Positions 1 through 4,866 of a stretch of 7,014 nucleotides of DNA are shown one piece after another. The position numbers were made by a program, and so were the translations under genes. The stretch is from positions 1 through 7,014 of the forward strand of contig CAMHMW010000096.1 in assembly GCA_946186335.1 (NCBI GenBank). The letters are read 5' to 3'. The notes beneath the pieces were generated by a model. The model saw nothing but the letters and a program-made list of their open reading frames with translations. It did no database searches and was not told where the DNA came from. Every line of letters starts with the position of its first letter. Within the stretch, counting starts at the first letter, position 1. This DNA comes from an uncultured Candidatus Melainabacteria bacterium. GTDB taxonomy: Bacteria > Cyanobacteriota > Vampirovibrionia > Gastranaerophilales > Gastranaerophilaceae.

Positions 1-539
1 GGTTCATCCGCAATGAGAATTTCGGCATTACATGCAAGCGCCATAGCAATAATTGCACGCTGTTTCATCCCTCCCGAAAATTCATGCGGGTAGTTTTTGA
101 GTCTTGATTTTGCCGCCGGTATTTGTACCGCCTCAAAAGCCTCAATGGCTTTTTTTAACGCTTCCTCGCCATGCAGATTTTGATGAATTTTTATTATTTC
201 CAAAAGCTGATTCCCAACCGTATATAAAGGATTGAGTGATGTCATTGGGTCTTGCGGGATTAAAGCAATTTTGGAACCTCTTATGTGCTGCATTTCTTTT
301 TGGGTTTTTAAAAGTAAATCTTCATTATTAAAAAGAATTTTACCGGAGTTAATTCTTGCTGTTTTCGGAATAAGTCTTAAAATACTCATTGCGCTCATTG
401 TTTTTCCGCAGCCTGATTCTCCGACAAGAGCAAGCATCTTACCCCGTTCAAGCGAAAACGAAACATCAAAAAGTGCCTGCCTGAAATCGTTTTCAAACTG
501 AAATCCCAAATTCAGATTTTTTACTTCTAGTATTGCCAT
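1..539 (-). CDS. Oligopeptide/dipeptide ABC transporter ATP-binding protein (OppD/DppD type), C-terminus missing
   Basis: This is the cytoplasmic ATPase subunit that powers a peptide- or nickel-type importer, probably one of two ATPases with two permeases and a binding protein. The 179 visible residues read through the left edge. In order they show Walker A GESGCGKT (residues 40-47), the Q-loop IPQDPMTSLNP (94-104), signature FSGGMKQR (154-161) and Walker B ILIADE (174-179), where E179 is the catalytic base. Family members are about 320-330 residues, so roughly 45% is beyond the window, including the H-switch and the C-terminal extension typical of Opp/Dpp ATPases. The long Q-loop motif with DPMTSLNP points to this subfamily rather than to a general ABC ATPase. 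The ATG at 539-537 has no Shine-Dalgarno but sits one base after the predicted transcription start. Substrate cannot be told from this piece. Confidence 0.95.
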   Translation of the reverse strand, partial: MAILEVKNLNLGFQFENDFRQALFDVSFSLERGKMLALVGESGCGKTMSAMSILRLIPKTARINSGKILFNNEDLLLKTQKEMQHIRGSKIALIPQDPMTSLNPLYTVGNQLLEIIKIHQNLHGEEALKKAIEAFEAVQIPAAKSRLKNYPHEFSGGMKQRAIIAMALACNAEILIADE

Positions 540-546
540 TGATTAA

Positions 547-575
547 ATTATATAATGAGTAATTTATTATGTCTA
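547..575 (-). promoter_or_regulatory. Sigma70-type promoter of the ABC ATPase gene, predicted leaderless
   Basis: On the minus strand TAGACA (575-570) is followed by a 17-base spacer and a perfect TATAAT (552-547). Counting from the -10 box puts the transcription start at about base 540, one base before the ATG at 539. There is no room for a ribosome binding site, so the message is expected to be leaderless. It also separates the ABC gene from mntP, which ends 59 bases upstream. Confidence 0.7.
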
Positions 576-598
576 TTAGTTAGTAAGGTGTTTACATA

Positions 599-1138
599 TT
601 AAACCAAAGCCTTGACGGCAAGGGCAACAAGAATTATTCCGCCTGATATTTCAAGACATCTCGGACAAAGATTTTTAACTCTGTTACCACTCCAAAACCC
701 AACCATTGACATTATGAATGACATTAAACCTATTATAAGACATGACAAAACAAGCCCCGTTTCGGTTAATCTCAACGATGCCCCTGACACCAACGCATCA
801 ATACTTGTCGCAACCCCTAACCCTATCAGACAACTGAAAGACAGACACTGAACTTTTTCCTCTTTTTGCGAAAATGCCTCAAAAATAAATTTCAGACCAA
901 GTGCAAGAAAAATTCCAAAAACAATCCATTTGCTGTACGGAAGCACATACTTGTATAATTTGTCTGCCCCTATATAACCTATAACAGGCATTCCACCCTG
1001 AAACAAACCCATTACACATGCCAATTTTAAAGAGATTTTTAATCTGTCCTTATCAAAAATCAAACCCTGTGAAAATGATACGACAAGGCAATCTATTCCT
1101 AGTGCAACTGCAAGCAATATAATATCAATTAAACTCAA
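599..1138 (-). CDS. mntP: Manganese efflux pump MntP
   Basis: This is an inner-membrane exporter of Mn(II) of the MntP (YebN, former DUF204) family, protecting against manganese excess. At 179 residues it has the usual family length and about six hydrophobic segments. Diagnostic motifs are ALGIDCLVVS (residues 12-21, with D16), GLFQGGMPVIGYIG (44-57) and the second repeat GVATSIDALVSG (108-119, with D114). The two aspartates in the repeated membrane motif correspond to those needed for transport in the family. The start is TTG at 1138-1136, preceded at six bases by GAGG (1148-1145). No in-frame ATG is near, and the hydrophobic first helix begins at once. It overlaps the end of the DUF4127 gene by 14 bases, so the two are co-transcribed and probably translationally coupled. 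No manganese riboswitch is visible before it because the upstream DNA is coding. Confidence 0.93.
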   Translation of the reverse strand: MSLIDIILLAVALGIDCLVVSFSQGLIFDKDRLKISLKLACVMGLFQGGMPVIGYIGADKLYKYVLPYSKWIVFGIFLALGLKFIFEAFSQKEEKVQCLSFSCLIGLGVATSIDALVSGASLRLTETGLVLSCLIIGLMSFIMSMVGFWSGNRVKNLCPRCLEISGGIILVALAVKALV

Positions 1139-2468
1139 TTTCTACCTCAAACAATCTTTCCCAGGGGTAAATGTATCTGATGTTCACCCCCGCAATATTC
1201 AGTTTCTTTTTCAATATATTTTCAAAAGATTTCATTTTTGTATCAAGATTCCGTTCGTCAGGATATGAAAATTCCTGTCTGACATTTGCCTGATAAGCCC
1301 AGTCATCCAAAAATCTCACTAACTGTAACTTTTTGAATACTTCCGCATTGTATTTTTTTGCCAGAAATTTGACCTTAGCGGCGCAAATCAAACTTCCGAG
1401 AGTATTCGCTGTTGTATTCCAGCCCGAATAACCGTAAAAATTACCCTCTGCAAGATTATTTTTAAAAAGTTCATCAACAAAACAATTATCCGCCCCATTT
1501 GCAAATCTCACATCAGCAATCATATATGGTTTATGAGGTACGGCAAATTCTCCGTCAAAATTCTCTGTGGATATTCCCATTACAATTTCGCCCTGCCTGT
1601 TTTTGAAGTTATTTACATATAACAAAATGTCTGCATTTTCTTTTTCAGAAATAACACACCCTGCAAGTTCTATTTGGTTTTTCACAGATTTTTCAACAGA
1701 AATGTCCTCATAGTTTGAAATCAAATTTATACTTTCCGGCTCTATAAATAGCGGACAGATTTTCACCTCGCCCTTAATTGCACGTGATAACAGGGATAAA
1801 GGAATTTCATCCGCTCCTGTCTTAACAAAACCGCCCAGTTTTTCTAATTCCTGCGCCTCTTTTACATTTAAACCATACTCGGCACAGTCATCTTTTGAAA
1901 AAATCAGGGTGTCAAAAAGCCCCTCATTTTGCCACTTCAAATAAATTTTATTTATCTCAAAATTTCTCTTTCGGGTTTCAAGATAATCATTTAAAATTTC
2001 TTTCGGAACATCAGTTGTAACCGCACTTCCCGTTTTATGGGTGTTATAAGAATATTCAAAAATCTTTTTGCCCCAGTCTGCCCAGTATTCCTTTTCTTCC
2101 TCGTTATAATTGTTATTTGAAGTTCGCATAATACTTGAAAATGCGTATATTTTGCAATTTTTTAATTTCAGAATTTCTTTGAGATTATCAAGTCGGGATT
2201 TTATTTCCTCAAAAGTTTCAGGACACCGGCGTGACGAAATCAATCCGCCATAAGCAATTGTATCAAGCGTTAAGACCATGGCATCAATATCATCGGGCAG
2301 ATTTTTCAGCCATTCAAAAAGTTTCTCAATATCCGCATATTTTTTCAAATCGCCCAAAAGACTTCTGTCAGGAATATAAAATTCAATACTCTCATCTACA
2401 CTCACAATCAGTTTTGGGAGAGTATAACATACAGGTCTGTTATCTATCGGTAAAAACGCAATTTTCAT
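1125..2468 (-). CDS. DUF4127 family protein, function unknown
   Basis: This 447-residue protein matches the DUF4127 family by its chain of conserved polar blocks: PIDNRPVCY (residues 7-15), LTLDTIAYGGLISSR (66-80), RTSNNNYNEEE (115-125), DYLETRKRN (161-169), FSKDDCAEYG (190-199), TGADEI (217-222), ADVRFANGAD (318-327) and SGWNTTANTLGS (348-359). The density of Asp, Asn and Arg in these blocks suggests an enzyme active site, but no reaction is established for the family that I know of. There is no signal peptide or membrane segment, so it should be cytoplasmic. It is first in a two-gene unit with mntP, overlapping it by 14 bases. The ATG at 2468 has no Shine-Dalgarno; a TACAAT box ends seven bases before it. 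The gene is divergent from menG, with 49 bases between the start codons. Confidence 0.9.
   Translation of the reverse strand: MKIAFLPIDNRPVCYTLPKLIVSVDESIEFYIPDRSLLGDLKKYADIEKLFEWLKNLPDDIDAMVLTLDTIAYGGLISSRRCPETFEEIKSRLDNLKEILKLKNCKIYAFSSIMRTSNNNYNEEEKEYWADWGKKIFEYSYNTHKTGSAVTTDVPKEILNDYLETRKRNFEINKIYLKWQNEGLFDTLIFSKDDCAEYGLNVKEAQELEKLGGFVKTGADEIPLSLLSRAIKGEVKICPLFIEPESINLISNYEDISVEKSVKNQIELAGCVISEKENADILLYVNNFKNRQGEIVMGISTENFDGEFAVPHKPYMIADVRFANGADNCFVDELFKNNLAEGNFYGYSGWNTTANTLGSLICAAKVKFLAKKYNAEVFKKLQLVRFLDDWAYQANVRQEFSYPDERNLDTKMKSFENILKKKLNIAGVNIRYIYPWERLFEVEIEFN
1145..1148 (-). promoter_or_regulatory. Ribosome binding site that fixes the TTG start of mntP
   Basis: GAGG lies six bases before TTG (1138-1136), inside the last codons of the DUF4127 gene. 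It supports TTG as the true start and implies that ribosomes ending the upstream gene help to begin mntP. Confidence 0.65.
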
Positions 2469-2490
2469 ATTTTATATTGTATGCTAAAAT
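2462..2490 (+). promoter_or_regulatory. Promoter of menG (extended -10)
   Basis: TTTTCA (2462-2467, 4 of 6 to consensus) is followed after 17 bases by TAAAAT (2485-2490), which carries a TG one base upstream (2482-2483), an extended -10. The predicted start at about 2497 leaves a 21-base leader containing AAAAGGAA (2501-2508). It overlaps the possible -10 of the divergent DUF4127 gene, so the two transcription units may compete. Confidence 0.55.
2476..2481 (-). promoter_or_regulatory. Possible -10 box of the DUF4127-mntP unit, near-leaderless
   Basis: TACAAT on the minus strand ends seven bases before the DUF4127 ATG (2468), placing the transcription start at about 2469. No convincing -35 is seen at the right distance, so support comes mainly from the box, the lack of a Shine-Dalgarno sequence, and the same geometry at two other genes here. 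Confidence 0.4.
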
Positions 2491-2517
2491 GAGTTTTAAG
2501 AAAAGGAATTTACAATA

Positions 2518-3186
2518 ATGAACACTGACAAAAATCCGCAGAAAATCAAATCTATGTTTAACGAAATTTCGCCGCATTACGACCTGATGAACAACCTGAT
2601 TTCTCTCGGCTCTCATTACATAATAAAATTCCTTGCAATTCGTAAACTTGAAATTAAGCCACGCTCAAACATTCTTGACCTGTGCTGCGGAACAGGTGAT
2701 TTTACGAGAATTATCAGAAAATTTTATCCCCGCTCAAAAGTTATAGGACTTGATTTTTCACCTGAAATGATTAAACTTGCAAAAATAAAAAACCCGAAAG
2801 GGGCATTTATTCAGGGCGACTGTACTGATTTACCTTTCGGAGAAAGAGAATTTAACTATATTACAATGGGTTTCGGACTCCGTAATATTGAAAACAGAGA
2901 ATCTGCCTTAAAAGAAATTCACAGAGTTCTTGATAAAGGCGGAAAGTTTCTTCATTTAGATTTTGGGTACCGTAATATTTTCAGCAGTATTTTTGACCTG
3001 TTTACATATCTTGTCACAAGATTTACACAAAACAAAGAACACTACAAATACTTATTGCAGTCAAAGAAAGAATTTCCCGAACCTGATGAACTCATTAAAG
3101 AATTTGAACAGCAGGGTTTTAAATGTGTTAAAGTCTGCAATTATTTCTTCGGTGCAATTTCCGCCCAGATAATGGAAAAAGTTTAG
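2518..3186 (+). CDS. menG: Demethylmenaquinone/ubiquinone C-methyltransferase
   Basis: This class I SAM-dependent enzyme methylates the ring of demethylmenaquinone (or the ubiquinone precursor) in the last steps of quinone synthesis; it acts in the cytoplasm at the membrane surface. The 222 residues carry the family blocks FNEISPHYDLMNNLISLG (residues 14-31), SAM motif I ILDLCCGTGDF (52-62), the acidic end of strand 2 VIGLDFSPEM (75-84), GDCTDLPF (100-107), the diagnostic GFGLRNIENR (118-127), EIHRVLDKGG (133-142) and FPEPDEL (186-192). It is slightly shorter than the usual 230-250, mainly at the C-terminus, and the Trp that usually follows the first block is replaced. The start ATG has AAGGA about ten bases upstream. 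UbiE and MenG cannot be told apart by sequence alone; menaquinone is the likelier product in such an organism. No other quinone gene is in view. Confidence 0.92.
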   Translation: MNTDKNPQKIKSMFNEISPHYDLMNNLISLGSHYIIKFLAIRKLEIKPRSNILDLCCGTGDFTRIIRKFYPRSKVIGLDFSPEMIKLAKIKNPKGAFIQGDCTDLPFGEREFNYITMGFGLRNIENRESALKEIHRVLDKGGKFLHLDFGYRNIFSSIFDLFTYLVTRFTQNKEHYKYLLQSKKEFPEPDELIKEFEQQGFKCVKVCNYFFGAISAQIMEKV

Positions 3187-4190
3187 AATATTCTGTTTTT
3201 TCTTCCGCCTTGCAAAAAATCACAAAGCCCGTCAAATGTTGTTTTCAGAATATAATTGACGGATTCCTGAGTGTCATAGGCAATTTGCGGAGTAATAAGA
3301 ACATTTGGTAATTTAACCAGTTCTTTTATTGTTTCTGAGGTTGAAAAACATTCATCATCCGTTTCTTCTTTTTCGGAATTTCTTGAATTTCTGCATGCTA
3401 TAACATCAAGCGCAATCCCTTTAAATTTCCCAGTTTTTGCAACATCCAAAAGTGCCTCATTATCTACAAATTCACCCCTTGAAACATTTATAAAATAAGA
3501 ACCCTGCTTCATCAGTTTAAATTCATCATAAGATAGCAGGTGATAATCTTCTTTTGTATATGGTATCAAAAGCACTACTATATCCGAATTTTTGAGTAAT
3601 TCTTCCAGAGAAAGATACCGAACTCCGAAAACATCTGCTAAATTTTTGTTCGGGTTTATGTCATAGGCATAGATTTCCATATCAAGACATCTTGCATATT
3701 TACATAATGATGCCCCGACAGTTCCCGCACCGATTATCCCGAGGGATAATTTATCCAAATCTCTCCCGCAAAAATTCTTCGGAACAAGAGGATTATTTTC
3801 ATACTTGCAGGCAACACAAATTCTTCTGACAAGTTGTATCATAACCCCAAGAACAAATTGAGCAACAGCCTTTGAACCGAAAGAATCAACATTTATAAGC
3901 GCAATATTTTTGTTTATACAACAATTTATATCAATATGGTCATGTCCTGCCGAACGGGTTGTTATTACCCTGAGATTTTTGAATTTTGAAATAATCTCCT
4001 CATTGATTTTTGAAGATGAAAATACGCTTATAATCATTGTCTGTTCAAAATCTTCCTCTGTCAGATTACTTATTGTCAATTCATTCAGACTTTCTCTGAA
4101 AAACTTTATATCGTAACTGTTACAGGGGTTTTCTGTAAAAAACAGTTCTTCTGATTCTCTGTAATCAAAAAATAACATTCTGCACGCCAT
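3183..4190 (-). CDS. D-isomer-specific 2-hydroxyacid dehydrogenase-like protein, altered active site
   Basis: This 335-residue protein has the fold of D-lactate dehydrogenase and relatives: an N-terminal catalytic half with TRSAGHDHID (residues 78-87), the NAD site GAGTVG (154-159) ending in D177, which favours NAD over NADP, and VSRGEFVDNEAL (236-247) with the catalytic Arg R238. The other two catalytic residues are not in place. The His expected in TPH is Gln (TPQIAY, Q302), and the loop after LDV (261-263) has neither Glu at the expected position (R267) nor the usual E-x-E pattern. The conserved Glu of the VAE motif is also Gln (VAQF, 109-112). The reading frame continues 36 codons upstream, but ATG at 4190 is chosen because GGAG lies six bases before it and homology starts there (MLFFDYRE). 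It may be a pseudoenzyme, a sensor, or an enzyme with changed chemistry. It is convergent with menG, overlapping by 4 bases. Confidence 0.87.
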   Translation of the reverse strand: MACRMLFFDYRESEELFFTENPCNSYDIKFFRESLNELTISNLTEEDFEQTMIISVFSSSKINEEIISKFKNLRVITTRSAGHDHIDINCCINKNIALINVDSFGSKAVAQFVLGVMIQLVRRICVACKYENNPLVPKNFCGRDLDKLSLGIIGAGTVGASLCKYARCLDMEIYAYDINPNKNLADVFGVRYLSLEELLKNSDIVVLLIPYTKEDYHLLSYDEFKLMKQGSYFINVSRGEFVDNEALLDVAKTGKFKGIALDVIACRNSRNSEKEETDDECFSTSETIKELVKLPNVLITPQIAYDTQESVNYILKTTFDGLCDFLQGGRKNRIF

Positions 4191-4267
4191 ATCAAACTCC
4201 TTTTTGAAAATTATTGTCTTAAGGTTTGGTTGTTGTAACCCCCGCTTTGTATATTCTTTCGGGTAAT

Positions 4268-4304
4268 AAAAAATAAGCCGGAGGTCCAATGAAAACACGG
4301 CTTA
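4268..4304 (-). terminator. Terminator-like hairpin in the leader of the dehydrogenase gene
   Basis: On the minus strand a perfect 7-base stem TAAGCCG/CGGCTTA (plus-strand 4274-4280 with 4298-4304, 17-base loop) is followed directly by six T (4273-4268). It lies 78 bases before the dehydrogenase ATG. It could end a minus-strand RNA from the CATG region or act as an attenuator for the dehydrogenase. The loop is long for a strong terminator. Confidence 0.5.
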
Positions 4305-4327
4305 AAACTTTTATTATGACAATGTAA
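4289..4327 (+). CDS. Possible 12-codon leader-type small ORF
   Basis: A plus-strand frame encodes MKTRLKTFIMTM and then stops. It has a strong GGAGG (4280-4284) four bases before its ATG, a somewhat short spacing, and a possible promoter TTGGTT-N18-TATATT (4226-4255). The ribosome binding site and ATG fall within the loop of the 4274-4304 hairpin when read as plus-strand RNA. No family is recognisable at this length. It may be chance, and it is listed only because a consensus GGAGG is otherwise seen here only before hpf. Confidence 0.2.
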   Translation: MKTRLKTFIMTM

Positions 4328-4339
4328 ATACTTTATCAA
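4313..4339 (-). promoter_or_regulatory. Possible promoter for the dehydrogenase leader
   Basis: TTGATA (4339-4334) and CATAAT (4318-4313) are separated by 15 bases, shorter than the ideal 17. Transcription would begin near 4306, so the very first RNA made would fold into the terminator-like hairpin. This is a weak call. Confidence 0.3.
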
Positions 4340-4367
4340 CCTGATTTGTATTTCCAAACCGAATTCT

Positions 4368-4505
4368 CCTCAGAGTTTATGAGGCATGCAACAAGGCGGA
4401 GGGAATACATGCCGGCTGCGAATCGGCTTGCATGACCCGATTCATTTTCATCGTGCTGATGAAGCAGCCTTTTGAGGGCATGGTCTGTGTTTTTGACCAT
4501 GCCCT
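4368..4505. other. Run of hairpin-forming inverted repeats
   Basis: Consecutive inverted repeats are CCTCA/TGAGG (4368-4384), GGCATG/CATGCC (4383-4388 with 4408-4413), GAATCGG/CCGATTC (4420-4426 with 4437-4443), TTCATC/GATGAA (4447-4463) and the strongest, AGGGCATGGTC/GACCATGCCCT (4475-4485 with 4495-4505), an 11-base perfect stem with a 9-base loop. An outer pair, AGGCATGC (4382-4389) with GCATGCCT (4520-4527), could close a multibranch fold. None is followed by a T-tract on either strand, so these are not terminators. They may form a structured RNA or protein binding sites. The first two overlap and are alternatives to each other. Confidence 0.5.
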
Positions 4506-4550
4506 TTACAATGATTCGGGCATGCCTTTGGCAAGAAATTTTGCAAATAT

Positions 4551-4563
4551 TTACAAAACTTCA
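4551..4563 (+). repeat. 13-base direct repeat, left copy
   Basis: TTACAAAACTTCA is identical to 4699-4711, 148 bases away. Both copies are followed by A/T-rich bases and then TACATG, so the shared segment is really some 20-25 bases with a small length difference. The pair brackets the dyad cluster. Confidence 0.55.
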
Positions 4564-4581
4564 CATATTATTAATACATGC

Positions 4582-4605
4582 AAAACCATGTCACCACATG
4601 CTTTT
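4582..4605. promoter_or_regulatory. 24-base dyad, operator-like, copy 1
   Basis: The sequence is a perfect interrupted palindrome, AAAA-C-CATGT-N4-ACATG-C-TTTT. With the next base it matches copy 2 at 23 of 25 positions. Both differences are at bases the symmetry does not constrain, as expected for a site read by a symmetric protein dimer. The arm spacing (5-4-5) resembles that of CRP/FNR-type sites, although the half-site CATGT is not one I recognise. A hairpin in RNA is the alternative. Confidence 0.55.
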
Positions 4606-4623
4606 ACATGTATCAAAATTTCT

Positions 4624-4647
4624 AAAACCATGTCAGCACATGATTTT
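4624..4647. promoter_or_regulatory. 24-base dyad, operator-like, copy 2
   Basis: This is the second AAAA-N-CATGT-N4-ACATG-N-TTTT palindrome, centred exactly 42 bases (four helical turns) from the first. Its centre lies about 128 bases upstream of the predicted start of the promoter at 4730-4757. A further ACATGT lies between the two copies (4606-4611). Confidence 0.55.
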
Positions 4648-4698
4648 AAGCCCCGCAAAAGTTTGAAACGGTCAATATGGCTGAAATCCAGTCATACG

Positions 4699-4711
4699 TT
4701 ACAAAACTTCA
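4699..4711 (+). repeat. 13-base direct repeat, right copy
   Basis: This is the second copy of TTACAAAACTTCA (see 4551-4563), again leading into TACATG, the last CATG of the array. It ends 18 bases before the -35 box of the next promoter. Confidence 0.55.
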
Positions 4712-4729
4712 TAACTACATGTTTTCGCC

Positions 4730-4757
4730 TTGAAAAATAAATCTTATTTTCTATAAT
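4730..4757 (+). promoter_or_regulatory. Sigma70-type promoter upstream of the Cys-rich protein gene
   Basis: TTGAAA (4730-4735) and a perfect TATAAT (4752-4757) are separated by 16 bases. The predicted start is about 4764, giving a leader of about 100 bases before the likely start codon at 4867. The CATG array ends 8 bases before the -35 box, so the array is well placed to control this promoter. Confidence 0.65.
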
Positions 4758-4805
4758 TAAGTTATGGAGTCGTAAGTCATTGATATTAACGGCTTTGGGG
4801 AGATG

Positions 4806-4833
4806 TTTTGTATATCATTCCGTATATACAAAA
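4806..4833. promoter_or_regulatory. 28-base palindrome in the leader of the Cys-rich protein gene
   Basis: TTTTGTATAT (4806-4815) and ATATACAAAA (4824-4833) are perfect 10-base inverted arms around 8 bases. It lies about 42 bases after the predicted transcription start. No T-tract beyond the stem's own bases follows, so it is more likely an operator or a leader hairpin than a terminator. Confidence 0.5.
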
Positions 4834-4866
4834 ACGCAGATAAAAAATAAGTGGAGATTTTATAAA

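Larger units (their letters stand above)
4385..4721. repeat. CATG-rich array (13 copies in 337 bases)
   Basis: CATG begins at 4385, 4408, 4431, 4479, 4498, 4521, 4577, 4587, 4597, 4607, 4629, 4639 and 4718. By my count the remaining 6.7 kb hold about a dozen. Chance expectation for a tetramer in 337 bases is little more than one. From 4577 the copies are 10 bases apart four times in a row, then 22, then 10, so most sit on one face of the DNA helix. Confidence 0.75.
4191..4866. other. 676-base organised intergenic region without a convincing long gene
   Basis: From left to right this stretch holds the dehydrogenase leader with a terminator-like hairpin (4268-4304), a run of small hairpins (4368-4505), a CATG-rich segment (4385-4721) containing two 24-base dyads (4582-4605, 4624-4647) flanked by 13-base direct repeats (4551-4563, 4699-4711), a sigma70 promoter (4730-4757), and a palindrome in the leader of the next gene (4806-4833). 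The open frames here resemble no protein family and run through the DNA-level palindromes, so I read the region as regulatory or RNA-coding. No tRNA or standard small RNA was recognised. Confidence 0.7.

Noticed and set aside
1139..1300. Manganese (yybP-ykoY) riboswitch before mntP
   Set aside because: The upstream DNA is coding for DUF4127 and overlaps mntP, leaving no untranslated leader, and no matching structure was seen.
2231..2518. 95-codon plus-strand open frame opposite the DUF4127 start
   Set aside because: It is antisense to a well-supported gene, has no ribosome site, and shows no protein-like composition. The same applies to the other antisense frames over the ABC, mntP, hpf and kinase genes.
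4191..4298. 36-codon upstream extension of the dehydrogenase frame
   Set aside because: The family N-terminus begins at MLFFDYRE, GGAG sits six bases before ATG 4190, and the extension would run through the terminator-like hairpin.
4340..4450. Cobalamin riboswitch or tRNA in the GC-richer part of the intergenic region
   Set aside because: The segment with GGCGGAGGG and nearby hairpins was compared by eye with the B12 box and the tRNA cloverleaf; neither the box nor a T-loop sequence with acceptor pairing is present.
4577..4721. CRISPR array
   Set aside because: Only two 25-base repeats occur, and the intervening segment is 17 bases and itself contains the CATG motif. There are no regular spacers and no cas genes.
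4432..4740. 102-codon plus-strand open frame starting at ATG 4432
   Set aside because: It has no ribosome site and no recognisable family. Its apparent internal protein repeat is only the 42-base DNA repeat, whose length happens to be a multiple of three; base changes follow the palindrome symmetry rather than codons.
4764..4775. Leaderless start at ATG 4764, exactly on the predicted transcription start
   Set aside because: The frame stops after three codons (M-E-S). It is most likely chance, although it repeats the geometry seen at three real genes.
4780..4866. N-terminal extension of the Cys-rich protein from TTG 4780
   Set aside because: It would have GGAG ten bases upstream, but the added residues look unlike a domain, it starts only about 16 bases after the predicted transcription start, and it would contain the perfect palindrome at 4806-4833.
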